NCBI GenBank assembly: GCA_947177685.1
Contig: CAMWVE010000023.1
Span: 1-44,137 of the forward strand
Source: an uncultured Porphyromonadaceae bacterium
Lineage (GTDB): Bacteria > Bacteroidota > Bacteroidia > Bacteroidales > Muribaculaceae
Length of the DNA stretch: 44,137 nucleotides
Direction of reading: 5' to 3'
Shown: piece by piece, positions 26,370-33,784 of the stretch
How positions within the stretch are numbered: position 1 is the first letter of the stretch
Layout of the letters: each line of letters opens with the position of its first letter
Position numbers and translations under genes: made by a program
The notes under the pieces: model-generated
Database searches by the model: none
What the model saw: only the letters and a program-made list of their open reading frames with translations
Told to the model about the DNA's origin: nothing

Positions 26370-28913
26370 ATGAAAAAAATTGCATTATCACTTGCAACCG
26401 CTGTTCTGGCGTTATCGGCTTTTGCCGATAACGCCAACAACGACGGCGTCGTTTACAAAGACAAGCATGTCCGCTTCACCGTGGTGACCGACGGCATTGT
26501 CAGAATGGAGTATGAACCCAAAGGCAAGTTTGTCGACGACAAATCATTCATTGCCGTTGAGCGTGAATATCCCGCCACTGATGCCACCGTCAATGACGAT
26601 GGCAAGACGGTGACAATCACCACTCCCAAAATGACCGTGAAATATGTGAAGTCAAAAGGTCCGTTCACCCCTGAGAACCTCACAGTCACTTCCGGTCCCG
26701 GCATGAAGTCATTCACTTGGACCCCCGGCATGGAGCAGAAGGAAAACCTCATGGGTACAACCACCACTCTTGACCGTTGGGACGGCGACGACTATTTCAA
26801 CAAGGACGACGACGGCAACTGGCAGCGCGAACAACAGACCCTCGAAACAGGTCTGCTCGCACGCGACGGCTGGACTCTGCTCGACGACACTGATGGCTTC
26901 CTCTTTGACAACGACCCTGAACTCCCTTGGGTGAAAGTCCGCAAGAACAACAAGGGCGCTCAGGATTGGTATTTCATGGCTTATGGCGACGACTACAAAG
27001 GCGCCCTCAAGGACTTCACCGTCCTCGCCGGAAAAATGCCTCTGCCTCCCCGCTATGCCTTCGGCTACTGGTGGTCCAGATGGTGGGCTTACTCCGAACA
27101 TGAATTCCGCGAACTCATCAAGAACTTCGAGGACTACCAGATTCCCATCGACATCCTCATCGTCGACATGGACTGGCACTACACCGATGAAGCACATGGT
27201 GGCTGGACCGGATGGACTTGGAACCGCCGACTCTTCCCCGAACCCGAAAAATTCCTCAACTATCTGCGCGACAAAAACCTCAAGATTGCCCTTAACCTCC
27301 ACCCCGCTGACGGCGTGAAGAAATTCGAGGCTGCATATCCCCAGATTGCCCGCGACATGAAAGTTGACCCCGCCACCGAAGCTGAGATACCTTGGATCAG
27401 CTCTGACAAAACCTTCATCAACTCCATGTTCAAGAACATCCTTGACCCCATGACCAACGAAGGTGTATCATTCTGGTGGCTCGACTGGCAGCAGGATCCC
27501 ACTGACCCCAAAGTAAAGGATTTGAGCAACATCTGGTGGATCAACCACACATTCTTCAACAAAATGAAGAACGAGCGCGACGTGCGTCCCCTCATCTATC
27601 ACCGCTGGGGCGGACTTGGCAACCACCGCTATCAGATAGGTTTCTCAGGCGACAGCTATGCCACTTGGAAAACTCTCGCTTACATGCCCTACTTCACCTC
27701 CACTGCCTCAAACGTGCTCTACGGCTACTGGTGTCACGACCTCGGCGGATTCTACATGGCTCCCGGTGACTCAATCATCAACCCCGAAATGTATGTCCGT
27801 TCATTCCAGTTCGGTTCCTACAGCCCCATGATGAAAACCCACTCAGGCAAAAACGCACAGCTGAAAAAAGAACCGTGGAGCTTCGACCGTCAGACACTCA
27901 ACCTGCTCCGCAACACCATCCAGCGCCGCTACGAGATGATTCCCTACATCTACACCATGGCTCGTCAGGGTCATGACACAGGCGTGTCAATCTGCCGACC
28001 CATGTACTACGACTATCCCACCGAGGAAAAAGCCTACGAGTACAAGAACCAGTACATGTACGGCGACAACATGCTCGTGGCGCCCGTAATCACCCCCGGT
28101 GAAAACGGCTATTCAACAGTCGAAGTATGGTTGCCCGAAGGCGACTGGTATGAAAATGCCACCGGCACAATGCTGAAAGGAAATCAGGTTTACACCCGCA
28201 AGTTCGCGCTCAACGAAGTTCCCGTTTACATCAAGGCAGGTTCAATCCTCCCTTACCATGTTGATAAAAACCGTCGTCTGACCACCAACGATGCAGCTTA
28301 TTCGCTCAACGTGTTCCCCGGTGGAAACGGCGAATTCACCATCTATGAGGACAACGGTAACGACCGCGGCTACGAAACCGAATATGCCACCACACATGTG
28401 TCATCGGTTCGCGACGGAAACACAGTCAAAGTAACCATTGACCCCCGTCAGGGTTCATATCCCGATATGCCCGAAAAACGTCAGTATCAGGTGAAAGTGC
28501 TTGCCACAGCACGTCCCGAAAAAGTCACCGTTGACGGTCAGGACGTCAACTACACCTACATTCCTCAGGAACTTGCAGCCGTAGTTGATCTGCCCCTTGA
28601 AACTGCTGACAAAGCCCGCACCGTGACCATGACCTTCCCCGCTGACGCCGTCATTGCCGATGGCACAATCGGCAACATGCGCCGCTTTGTCGAAACCTTC
28701 GGCGGACTCAAGGACCGCTATGCGCGCCTTGAAGTAACCGAAGACTTCGGTCCCATGAGCATAATCTACGAGGCAATTGAATATGCCCCCGAAAAAACCA
28801 ACGAACTGATCAACCAGTTCCGTACTAACTTTGCCGATCTCGACCGCATCGCCGATGAGCAGCCCATGAGCGACTCAGCACGCGATTGGTTTAAGAAAAA
28901 TGTCGGATTGTAA
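26370..28913 (+). CDS. GH31-family glycoside hydrolase (alpha-glucosidase/alpha-xylosidase type)
   Basis: An 847-aa exported retaining alpha-glycosidase. The signal peptide ends near AFADN (residue 20). An N-terminal beta-sandwich (~25-220) precedes the (beta/alpha)8 domain, starting FGYWWSRWWAY. Catalytic nucleophile Asp372 is in WWLDWQQ and acid/base Asp428 is in GFSGDSYATW; IVDMDWHYTD (265-274) lines the active site. C-terminal beta domains follow (LPEGDWYENATG, EFTIYEDNGND). The last ~75 residues (MRRFVETFGGLKDRYARLEV to KKNVGL) are charged and helical and are not part of the GH31 domains I know. It is likely periplasmic and acts on imported alpha-linked oligosaccharides. Alpha-glucosidase versus alpha-xylosidase cannot be decided here. 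It closes the locus, 32 bases before a strong terminator. Confidence 0.94.
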   Translation: MKKIALSLATAVLALSAFADNANNDGVVYKDKHVRFTVVTDGIVRMEYEPKGKFVDDKSFIAVEREYPATDATVNDDGKTVTITTPKMTVKYVKSKGPFTPENLTVTSGPGMKSFTWTPGMEQKENLMGTTTTLDRWDGDDYFNKDDDGNWQREQQTLETGLLARDGWTLLDDTDGFLFDNDPELPWVKVRKNNKGAQDWYFMAYGDDYKGALKDFTVLAGKMPLPPRYAFGYWWSRWWAYSEHEFRELIKNFEDYQIPIDILIVDMDWHYTDEAHGGWTGWTWNRRLFPEPEKFLNYLRDKNLKIALNLHPADGVKKFEAAYPQIARDMKVDPATEAEIPWISSDKTFINSMFKNILDPMTNEGVSFWWLDWQQDPTDPKVKDLSNIWWINHTFFNKMKNERDVRPLIYHRWGGLGNHRYQIGFSGDSYATWKTLAYMPYFTSTASNVLYGYWCHDLGGFYMAPGDSIINPEMYVRSFQFGSYSPMMKTHSGKNAQLKKEPWSFDRQTLNLLRNTIQRRYEMIPYIYTMARQGHDTGVSICRPMYYDYPTEEKAYEYKNQYMYGDNMLVAPVITPGENGYSTVEVWLPEGDWYENATGTMLKGNQVYTRKFALNEVPVYIKAGSILPYHVDKNRRLTTNDAAYSLNVFPGGNGEFTIYEDNGNDRGYETEYATTHVSSVRDGNTVKVTIDPRQGSYPDMPEKRQYQVKVLATARPEKVTVDGQDVNYTYIPQELAAVVDLPLETADKARTVTMTFPADAVIADGTIGNMRRFVETFGGLKDRYARLEVTEDFGPMSIIYEAIEYAPEKTNELINQFRTNFADLDRIADEQPMSDSARDWFKKNVGL

Positions 28914-28944
28914 TAGTTTATAGAATCGTCGGAAAGTTAGTAGT

Positions 28945-28980
28945 GAGGGTGCGCCATGCGGCGCACCCTCCGTTTTTTTT
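28945..28980 (+). terminator. Strong intrinsic terminator of the SusCD locus
   Basis: GAGGGTGCGCC (28945-28955) pairs perfectly with GGCGCACCCTC (28960-28970) around the loop ATGC, followed by CG and eight T. It lies directly after the GH31 stop codon. Confidence 0.95.
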
Positions 28981-28994
28981 CCTCAGTCATAACC

Positions 28995-29105
28995 CTCCGA
29001 GTCCTCCGAAAGCTCCAAGCCCTCAGCCCTCTTAGCCCTCCAAGTTCTCCGAGAACTCTGAGTCCTCCGAAAGCTCTGAACTCTCCCAGTCTCCGAGTCC
29101 TCCGG
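28995..29105. repeat. CTC-rich degenerate short repeats
   Basis: A tract built of ~9-12-base variants of CTCCGAG, TCCTCCGAAAGCTC and AAGCCCTC. The 14-mer TCCTCCGAAAGCTC occurs twice in the tract, and CTCCGAG occurs three times. A related block lies at 30811-30862, sharing GAGAACTCTG and AGCTCCAAGCCCTC. Frames through it on either strand give only low-complexity Arg/Leu/Gly-rich or Ser/Pro-rich peptides, so it is treated as noncoding. Confidence 0.7.
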
Positions 29106-29143
29106 CTTCCTACATACAATAGGCAGGTGCCATCCTCTTGTAG

Positions 29144-29217
29144 GGAACACTCCGCGGGGTGTTTCCTTCAAGTTGATATTCAAGGAGTTGAATGTAGGGA
29201 CACTCCGTGGAGTGTCC
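29144..29217. repeat. Pair of CACTCC/GGAGTG palindromes
   Basis: The second palindrome, 29198-29217, is GGACACTCC-GT-GGAGTGTCC with perfect 9-bp arms. The first, 29144-29164, is a decayed version (GGAACACTCC-GC-GGGGTGTTTCC). The core is the same as in the minus-strand terminator at 312-337 and a half-copy at 36683-36699. Neither copy has a T run. It is followed by two copies of AGCGCTTGCGnAGC (29240 and 29265). Confidence 0.65.
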
Positions 29218-29388
29218 GCCATCAGAATTGTCACCGCAAAGCGCTTGCGGAGCGGCTATCGCGCAGCGCTTGCGAAGCAAGATCCCTCCGGCTTCCGCCT
29301 TACCCTCAAAGGCATTATGGCTTCCGCTATCCTTTTGGTCGAAAAATTGCTGAACTGGTGGATTCTAACTTAAATATCACTCCCGCTC

Positions 29389-29419
29389 GTTGTATAATTC
29401 TAAACTCTTTTTATCTTTG
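29389..29419 (+). promoter_or_regulatory. Bacteroidetes-type promoter for the barrel-protein gene or its leader
   Basis: TTG at 29390-29392, a 19-base spacer and TATCTTTG at 29412-29419 fit the -33/-7 consensus well. The transcript would start near 29426, about 365 bases before the ATG at 29791. Confidence 0.7.
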
Positions 29420-29790
29420 CAGACGTGAATAGCACTACTATGATTTCTTAGAAGAAAAGTGGCGTTATTCTTAAATAAATAATTGGAAGCGTTTATCGGA
29501 CGCACTTCTTGATAGTTAGAAACTTCGCAACTTTCAATCTCGATCAAGATGCGGCAGCGGTAGATGTCTTATGTGAATATGGGAAACTATTGCAGGTAGT
29601 TTTATACCTTTTTGTCTGCAATATTCATATTCGCGCGAGGCTTCATCGTTGCCCGTTCTATCGAGATGGGCAATGCGAAGGCCTCTAACTATGGAGCGGG
29701 TAATCGGTACAGACCTTGCGCTTTCTTTTTTTTCATTCAATGAAAGTTGATAAAAGCCAATGAGAGGGTCCGGCGGCAGGTAGTAATATT
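29420..29790 (+). other. Long leader or possible small RNA region
   Basis: This is the 371-base stretch between the promoter and the barrel-protein gene, with no convincing gene. It contains nested inverted repeats: ATTGCAG (29589-29595) with CTGCAAT (29616-29622), and inside them AGGTA with TACCT followed by T5 (29607-29613). The inner hairpin could be a weak terminator, so a ~185-base transcript is possible. A 68-codon minus-strand frame (29534-29740) covers the same DNA but is not recognised. Confidence 0.35.
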
Positions 29791-30573
29791 ATGAAATGTA
29801 TTGTAAAAGTTGCATTACTGGCAATGTGCTTTGGGATGACTGTTTTTAACACAGATGCACAAGTTTTTGAGCGACCTGATTTTAAAGGCGATAAGATGAC
29901 TTGGATTGTTAGGGCAGGAGCAAATTTTAATAGTGCCACAGGTGATTGGAAAGATAAGATGCTGTCAGATTGGAAGGATTCCCACAATATTGACTTTAAG
30001 GACGGCACTTTCCCATCAAATACAAGCTTCGATGTATCCATTGCGTTTAATAAATCAATAAAACAACTTCCATCATTATATTGGGGTATGGAAATGGGCG
30101 TGTCAACAAGAGGTTATAAAGCTAATGCAGAATGGGAAAGTGGGCACATCTCATCTACATGGGGAGATTATATTGGTCATAGAATTGAGGAAAGTCAAAC
30201 ATTGATGGCTTACAATGCTTATTTTACCCCCGTAATGTTTGGATATAAATATGAACTTTTATCAAATATGACTTTAGATGCTCATATTGGTGCGTTTGCA
30301 TCTTATGATTTTGCAGGAAACAGTAAGAGAGATACATACGATTGGCAAACCTCTTCAGGTAAAGATAGAGTCAAGGAAAGCTCATCAAAAACAAGTCTCG
30401 AAGATTTGAAAGATTATAGTCGTTTTGATGCCGGAATGAATATTGGTATTGGTGTATGGTTTGGGCACTTTAACCTTGACTTCTCTTGGCAACGTGGCTT
30501 TGTCAATATGTTTGACTCAGATTACTCAATAAAAAGCCAGTCCTTGAAACTTCGTCTGGGATATGCTTTTTAG
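29791..30573 (+). CDS. Small outer-membrane beta-barrel protein (PorT/OmpW-like size)
   Basis: A 260-aa exported protein with a signal peptide ending near TDAQ (residue 24). Alternating amphipathic strands follow (WIVRAGANFN, WGMEMGVSTRGYKA, NAYFTPVMFGYKYEL, FDAGMNIGIGVWFGHFNLDF). The C-terminus LKLRLGYAF ends in Phe, the outer-membrane barrel signal. It resembles the generic Bacteroidota 'outer membrane beta-barrel' families; the specific role is unknown. Codon use is clearly more AT-rich (GAT, AAT, AAA, TTT) than the flanking genes, which hints at separate origin. It is monocistronic: a promoter is seen at 29389-29419 and a terminator at 30610-30645. Confidence 0.8.
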   Translation: MKCIVKVALLAMCFGMTVFNTDAQVFERPDFKGDKMTWIVRAGANFNSATGDWKDKMLSDWKDSHNIDFKDGTFPSNTSFDVSIAFNKSIKQLPSLYWGMEMGVSTRGYKANAEWESGHISSTWGDYIGHRIEESQTLMAYNAYFTPVMFGYKYELLSNMTLDAHIGAFASYDFAGNSKRDTYDWQTSSGKDRVKESSSKTSLEDLKDYSRFDAGMNIGIGVWFGHFNLDFSWQRGFVNMFDSDYSIKSQSLKLRLGYAF

Positions 30574-30609
30574 TAACCGTGGAGGAACGATATCCTAATA
30601 ATAGTGGAA

Positions 30610-30645
30610 GGCATGTCAAAATCCAGATTTTGACATGCCCTCTTT
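30610..30645 (+). terminator. Intrinsic terminator of the barrel-protein gene
   Basis: GGCATGTCAAAAT (30610-30622) pairs perfectly over 13 bp with ATTTTGACATGCC (30627-30639), loop CCAG, followed by CTCTTT. The T run is short, but the position 37 bases after the stop supports the call. Confidence 0.8.
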
Positions 30646-30810
30646 AGGTTTGTCAGAATAGGTCAGATGCAAGTCGCTGAGGATTAGTCTGATGTGAGCA
30701 TACTGAAGAATGTGGCTGAAGCTACTTCCGAAAGCGACACCGCAGATGGCTTATTATGACACACCGCCCGTCATTTTTATCCCCTCAATCAGACCGGGCA
30801 GAGAACTCTG

Positions 30811-30862
30811 TGTCCTCTGAGTTCGCCTAAAGCTCCAAGCCCTCCAAACTCTCAGCTCCCTG
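30811..30862. repeat. CTC-rich degenerate repeats, second block
   Basis: It shares GAGAACTCTG and AGCTCCAAGCCCTC with the block at 28995-29105. It lies just beyond the stop of the minus-strand CMD-cupin gene. The 309-base gap 30574-30882 otherwise holds only the terminator above and no gene that I can support. Confidence 0.55.
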
Positions 30863-30882
30863 CCATCTCTTGGCTGACCGGG

Positions 30883-31701
30883 TTATGGTAAGGCGTTATA
30901 TTGTTCATCTGACACCGGTTCAAGCCACACGTTTTCCGATTCCTCGCCGGGTACGGCAAATGCCAAGTGGGCGAACCATGAGTCTTTTGCTGCCCCATGC
31001 CAGTGCTTTACGTTTGCAGGAATATTGATTACCGTGCCGGGCAGTATCTCAACAGGTTCTTTGCCTTCTTCCTGATACCATCCGCGACCGGCTACTCCTA
31101 CGAGCATCTGACCGCCCCCTTTCTCTGCCTTGTGAACATGCCAGTTGTTGCGGCATCCCGGCTCGAAGGTGACATTGGCAAACGGTATCTGCTCGGTGGA
31201 AATCTGTGCGAGGTAGCTGTTGCCGACAAAATATTTAGCGTATGCGGTGTTAGGCTCGCCGATGGGGAAAATCATGGTGCGGGCAAACTGAGCCTTTGCA
31301 TCATCGCCTTTAGTATCCTCGTTCCATACATCTTTGGCAAGACGGAATGCTGCCCATGCCTTGGGCCAGCCGGCATAGAAGGCTATGTGGGTGAGAATTT
31401 CGGAAATTTCGGTGCGGGTGATACCGTTCTTTTTAGCCTCCTGAAGGTGGTAGATGAGCGAAGTGTCAGTGATACCTTGTGAAATGAGGCATGTGATTGT
31501 CACGAGGCTGCGGTCGCGCAGCGAAAGAAGATCGTTGCGGCTCCATACTTCTCCGAAGAGAATGTCGTCGTTGAGGTGCGCAAATTCCGGTGCGAAATCG
31601 CCGAGCTGCTGACGTCCGGCTGTCTGAACAATTTTTTGTTGTGCCATAGTGGAAAATAGTGTTATTGTACTGAATATCAATGAAATTATTATTCGGTTCA
31701 T
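30883..31701 (-). CDS. Exported carboxymuconolactone decarboxylase-cupin fusion protein
   Basis: A 272-aa two-domain protein with a signal peptide (cleavage near STMAQQ, residue 20). Residues ~45-125 are a CMD/AhpD-type alpha-helical domain (RDRSLVTITCLISQG, then EILTHIAFYAGWPKAW). No CxxC is present, so AhpD-like peroxidase chemistry is unlikely. Residues ~160-255 are a cupin with putative metal-binding His in NNWHVHKAEKGGGQ and VKHWHG. CMD-cupin proteins are common with flavodoxins and reductases in Bacteroidota, but their substrates are mostly unknown. Its start overlaps the previous gene by 4 bases. It is last in the minus-strand operon regulated, by inference, by the divergent AraC protein. 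Confidence 0.88.
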   Translation of the reverse strand: MNRIIISLIFSTITLFSTMAQQKIVQTAGRQQLGDFAPEFAHLNDDILFGEVWSRNDLLSLRDRSLVTITCLISQGITDTSLIYHLQEAKKNGITRTEISEILTHIAFYAGWPKAWAAFRLAKDVWNEDTKGDDAKAQFARTMIFPIGEPNTAYAKYFVGNSYLAQISTEQIPFANVTFEPGCRNNWHVHKAEKGGGQMLVGVAGRGWYQEEGKEPVEILPGTVINIPANVKHWHGAAKDSWFAHLAFAVPGEESENVWLEPVSDEQYNALP

Positions 31702-32159
31702 TTTTTTATTAAGTTTTTTAGGATGTTACTCGGATTTAATGGTGTCACGTCGTCGAGCCGTAGCGAGTCAACCATGTGAAGTGTCCCTTGCTTGTATTTC
31801 TGGAAATGCGCCGATGCTATGTGGCTTTTATAAGCTTCCTGACTTGCGTAGGTCTCCAAAATTGTGATGTTGCAGGGATTCTCCTTGTCTGCAACGGCAT
31901 ACATAGTCAGCACTCCCGGCTCAGTTTCCAGTGATGTAGTTCCCACCTCGACGGCATACTTCATATACTCATCAAGATAGTCAGGATTAACCTGAATCTT
32001 CGACAGACGTACTATGCCGTCTGGTTGCATAGACAGTTTTTCGCACATATTGCTGTTTTTTGAAGTGGATTCCTCAGAATGGCGATCGCCACAGGCACTG
32101 AGCAATGCCAGTGTCGTGGCAAAAGTCAACAGTATTTTAATCGGTCGGATCATCTTCAA
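31698..32159 (-). CDS. Lipoprotein with antibiotic-biosynthesis-monooxygenase (ABM) domain
   Basis: A 153-aa predicted lipoprotein; the lipobox LLSAC gives Cys23. A Ser-rich linker precedes an ABM/quinol-monooxygenase-like ferredoxin fold (~48-140): VRLSKIQVNPDYLDEYMKYA, ETEPGVLTMYAV, ITILETYASQEAYKSHIAS, HFQKYKQGT. Cytosolic relatives (YgiN type) oxidise quinols without cofactors; membrane anchoring outside the cytoplasm is unusual. It overlaps both neighbours by 4 bases (31698-31701 and 32156-32159), so translation is probably coupled. Function in this operon is inferred to be redox processing of a phenolic or quinone compound. Confidence 0.85.
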   Translation of the reverse strand: MKMIRPIKILLTFATTLALLSACGDRHSEESTSKNSNMCEKLSMQPDGIVRLSKIQVNPDYLDEYMKYAVEVGTTSLETEPGVLTMYAVADKENPCNITILETYASQEAYKSHIASAHFQKYKQGTLHMVDSLRLDDVTPLNPSNILKNLIKK

Positions 32160-32722
32160 TCCTTGTTGCTCCAGTTATCGTGCATCTTGCGGCATTTACC
32201 GATCACGTCTCCCGACAGGATGTAGGAGTAAGTGGGGAACTCGAAGAGAACGGTGTGCATCTTGTTGTAGTCGATCTTACCGTTTTCATCAAGGTTATCC
32301 TCGTTGACGTATGTGTTTGCAATCGAGCAGATGAAGTTGTTGAAGCCGTTACATTCGTAGATGTCGACAATCTCCAGTTCCATGGTCAGCGGAGCTTCGT
32401 CGATGACGGGTGTACCTGCTTCTCCGCGATGGAACTCAAACACATCCGACTTGTCTTTCTTGTCGCCGTCCACGCTGCCCACATAATCGACCTTTTCAAG
32501 CATATCGGGACTTACAAGATTGAGAGAGAAACGTTTTCCGATACCGAGAGCAGGAGTTGTGTAATGTGCCTGCGCCATGCTTACAAGCACACGGTCGTGG
32601 CTGACTATACCGATATGTGAAAGCTCCATCCAATTTACCTTGCCATTCACATCAGCCCCTATTACGGTGACCGGAGTGGGATAAAGGGCTAACCTTGAGC
32701 CCAAATTTACTTTTTTTGCCAT
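32156..32722 (-). CDS. Flavin reductase-like FMN-binding protein
   Basis: A 188-aa flavoredoxin/flavin-reductase-family protein (FMN-binding split barrel), without a signal peptide. Visible features are YPTPVTVIGADVNGKVNWM near the N-terminus, SMAQAHYTTPALGIGKRFSLN (~48-68; the substrate and flavin loop) and MLEKVDYVGSVDGDKKDKSD. It probably uses NAD(P)H to reduce FMN or binds FMN tightly. It is the only member of the operon with no export signal apart from the small unknown protein. It starts 2 bases after the amidohydrolase stop and overlaps the next gene by 4 bases. It could supply reduced flavin or detoxify electrophiles. Confidence 0.88.
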   Translation of the reverse strand: MAKKVNLGSRLALYPTPVTVIGADVNGKVNWMELSHIGIVSHDRVLVSMAQAHYTTPALGIGKRFSLNLVSPDMLEKVDYVGSVDGDKKDKSDVFEFHRGEAGTPVIDEAPLTMELEIVDIYECNGFNNFICSIANTYVNEDNLDENGKIDYNKMHTVLFEFPTYSYILSGDVIGKCRKMHDNWSNKD

Positions 32723-32724
32723 AG

Positions 32725-33747
32725 TTATTCTTTGATTTTAAACAATTTCATTGCATTGTTACGGATGATGTCCCCGGCATATTGTCCGAGTTCCGCATCC
32801 TGAGTGATTTCATTCTTGACCTTTGTCGCCACCTTCTCAAGAATGGGAGCGGGGACAAACGGATAGTCAGTCCCGAACATTATGTGGTCCGGTGTGGTGA
32901 CTGTAAGCAGCATCTTGATAGCCTGAACCGAAGGTCCTCCCGCAAGGTCATAATAGAGTTTTGAGAGATTGCCGTCTATGTCAATCGAACCGGTCAGCCC
33001 TTGTTTCATAAGCAATGGATATCCGCCTTTTAGCCGAGGCACAGCGTACGGCATGAATGAACCTGCATGAGGAACCACAACCTTGATATTCGGATAGCGT
33101 GTCATCACGTTATGAGCTACCATATTGAGAACCGCACGGGTCGTTTCTGCCGGATACTCATACACGAAGATCGGTCCTCCTGTGAAGGTGCTTGCATTGA
33201 CAGGATTCGGTTTCACCGGGTGAAGTATCACCACAGCCTCCCGTTCGTCGAGCGCTTTCATCAGTGGCTCGTAGATTGAGTCGCCGAGATAAACCCCGTC
33301 AACACTTGTTGCGAGCTTTATTCCGTCAGCACCGAGTGAATCGAGTGCAAAGACAGCCTCATCGATAGAAGTATTGATGTCCGGCTGCGGAAGGACGGCA
33401 CACCATAGGAAACGGTCAGGATGATTTCGCTTTGCCTTAGCCATTCTCTCATTGACGGAGCGGATCACCCTGCTGCTTTCAGCAATGTCACCGAACCATG
33501 GTTGTGGCGATGAAAGAGTCAGGACGGCGCGTTCAATTCCGGAGCTGTCCATGAAGGCGAGGTGTGACTGCTCGTCCCATGAAGGGAGCGGGTAGCCGTC
33601 AGCCATCAGCGCGTTGTTGTCGGCGAGATACTTCAGGTACTCATCGGTTACGATGTGCGAATGAACGTCTATCGCCGGGATGTTTGATTGAGCAGTCATA
33701 CCAAATAGAGTCATCAATGTTGCAAAGAGTGAAACCAATCTTTTCAT
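32725..33747 (-). CDS. Exported amidohydrolase-2 family metal hydrolase/decarboxylase
   Basis: A 340-aa amidohydrolase-superfamily protein with a signal peptide ending near MTAQS (residue 20). Metal and active-site motifs are visible: D27-V-H29-S-H31, His176 (ILHPVK), His227 (VVPHAG) and Asp294 (FGTDYPFVP). This pattern matches the amidohydrolase_2 group, which includes ACMSD and resorcylate/salicylate-type decarboxylases as well as lactonases and hydrolases. Length matches the family. A periplasmic location is uncommon for this group. It lies 37 bases after the flavodoxin stop and 2 before the flavin reductase. Substrate unknown; an aromatic acid or lactone is plausible from its neighbours. 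Confidence 0.88.
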   Translation of the reverse strand: MKRLVSLFATLMTLFGMTAQSNIPAIDVHSHIVTDEYLKYLADNNALMADGYPLPSWDEQSHLAFMDSSGIERAVLTLSSPQPWFGDIAESSRVIRSVNERMAKAKRNHPDRFLWCAVLPQPDINTSIDEAVFALDSLGADGIKLATSVDGVYLGDSIYEPLMKALDEREAVVILHPVKPNPVNASTFTGGPIFVYEYPAETTRAVLNMVAHNVMTRYPNIKVVVPHAGSFMPYAVPRLKGGYPLLMKQGLTGSIDIDGNLSKLYYDLAGGPSVQAIKMLLTVTTPDHIMFGTDYPFVPAPILEKVATKVKNEITQDAELGQYAGDIIRNNAMKLFKIKE

Positions 33748-33784
33748 GCCATAGGATTTTGCCGCGAGCGTTTTGGTAGTTTTC

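Noticed and set aside
28956-29432. 158-codon plus-strand frame after the GH31 gene
   Set aside because: It runs through the terminator stem and the CTC-rich repeats; the product is low-complexity Ser/Pro/Arg with no start signal.
29534-29740. 68-codon minus-strand frame upstream of the barrel gene
   Set aside because: The peptide does not look random but is not recognised, has no promoter, and lies in the leader of the opposite-strand gene. It could be a decayed gene fragment.
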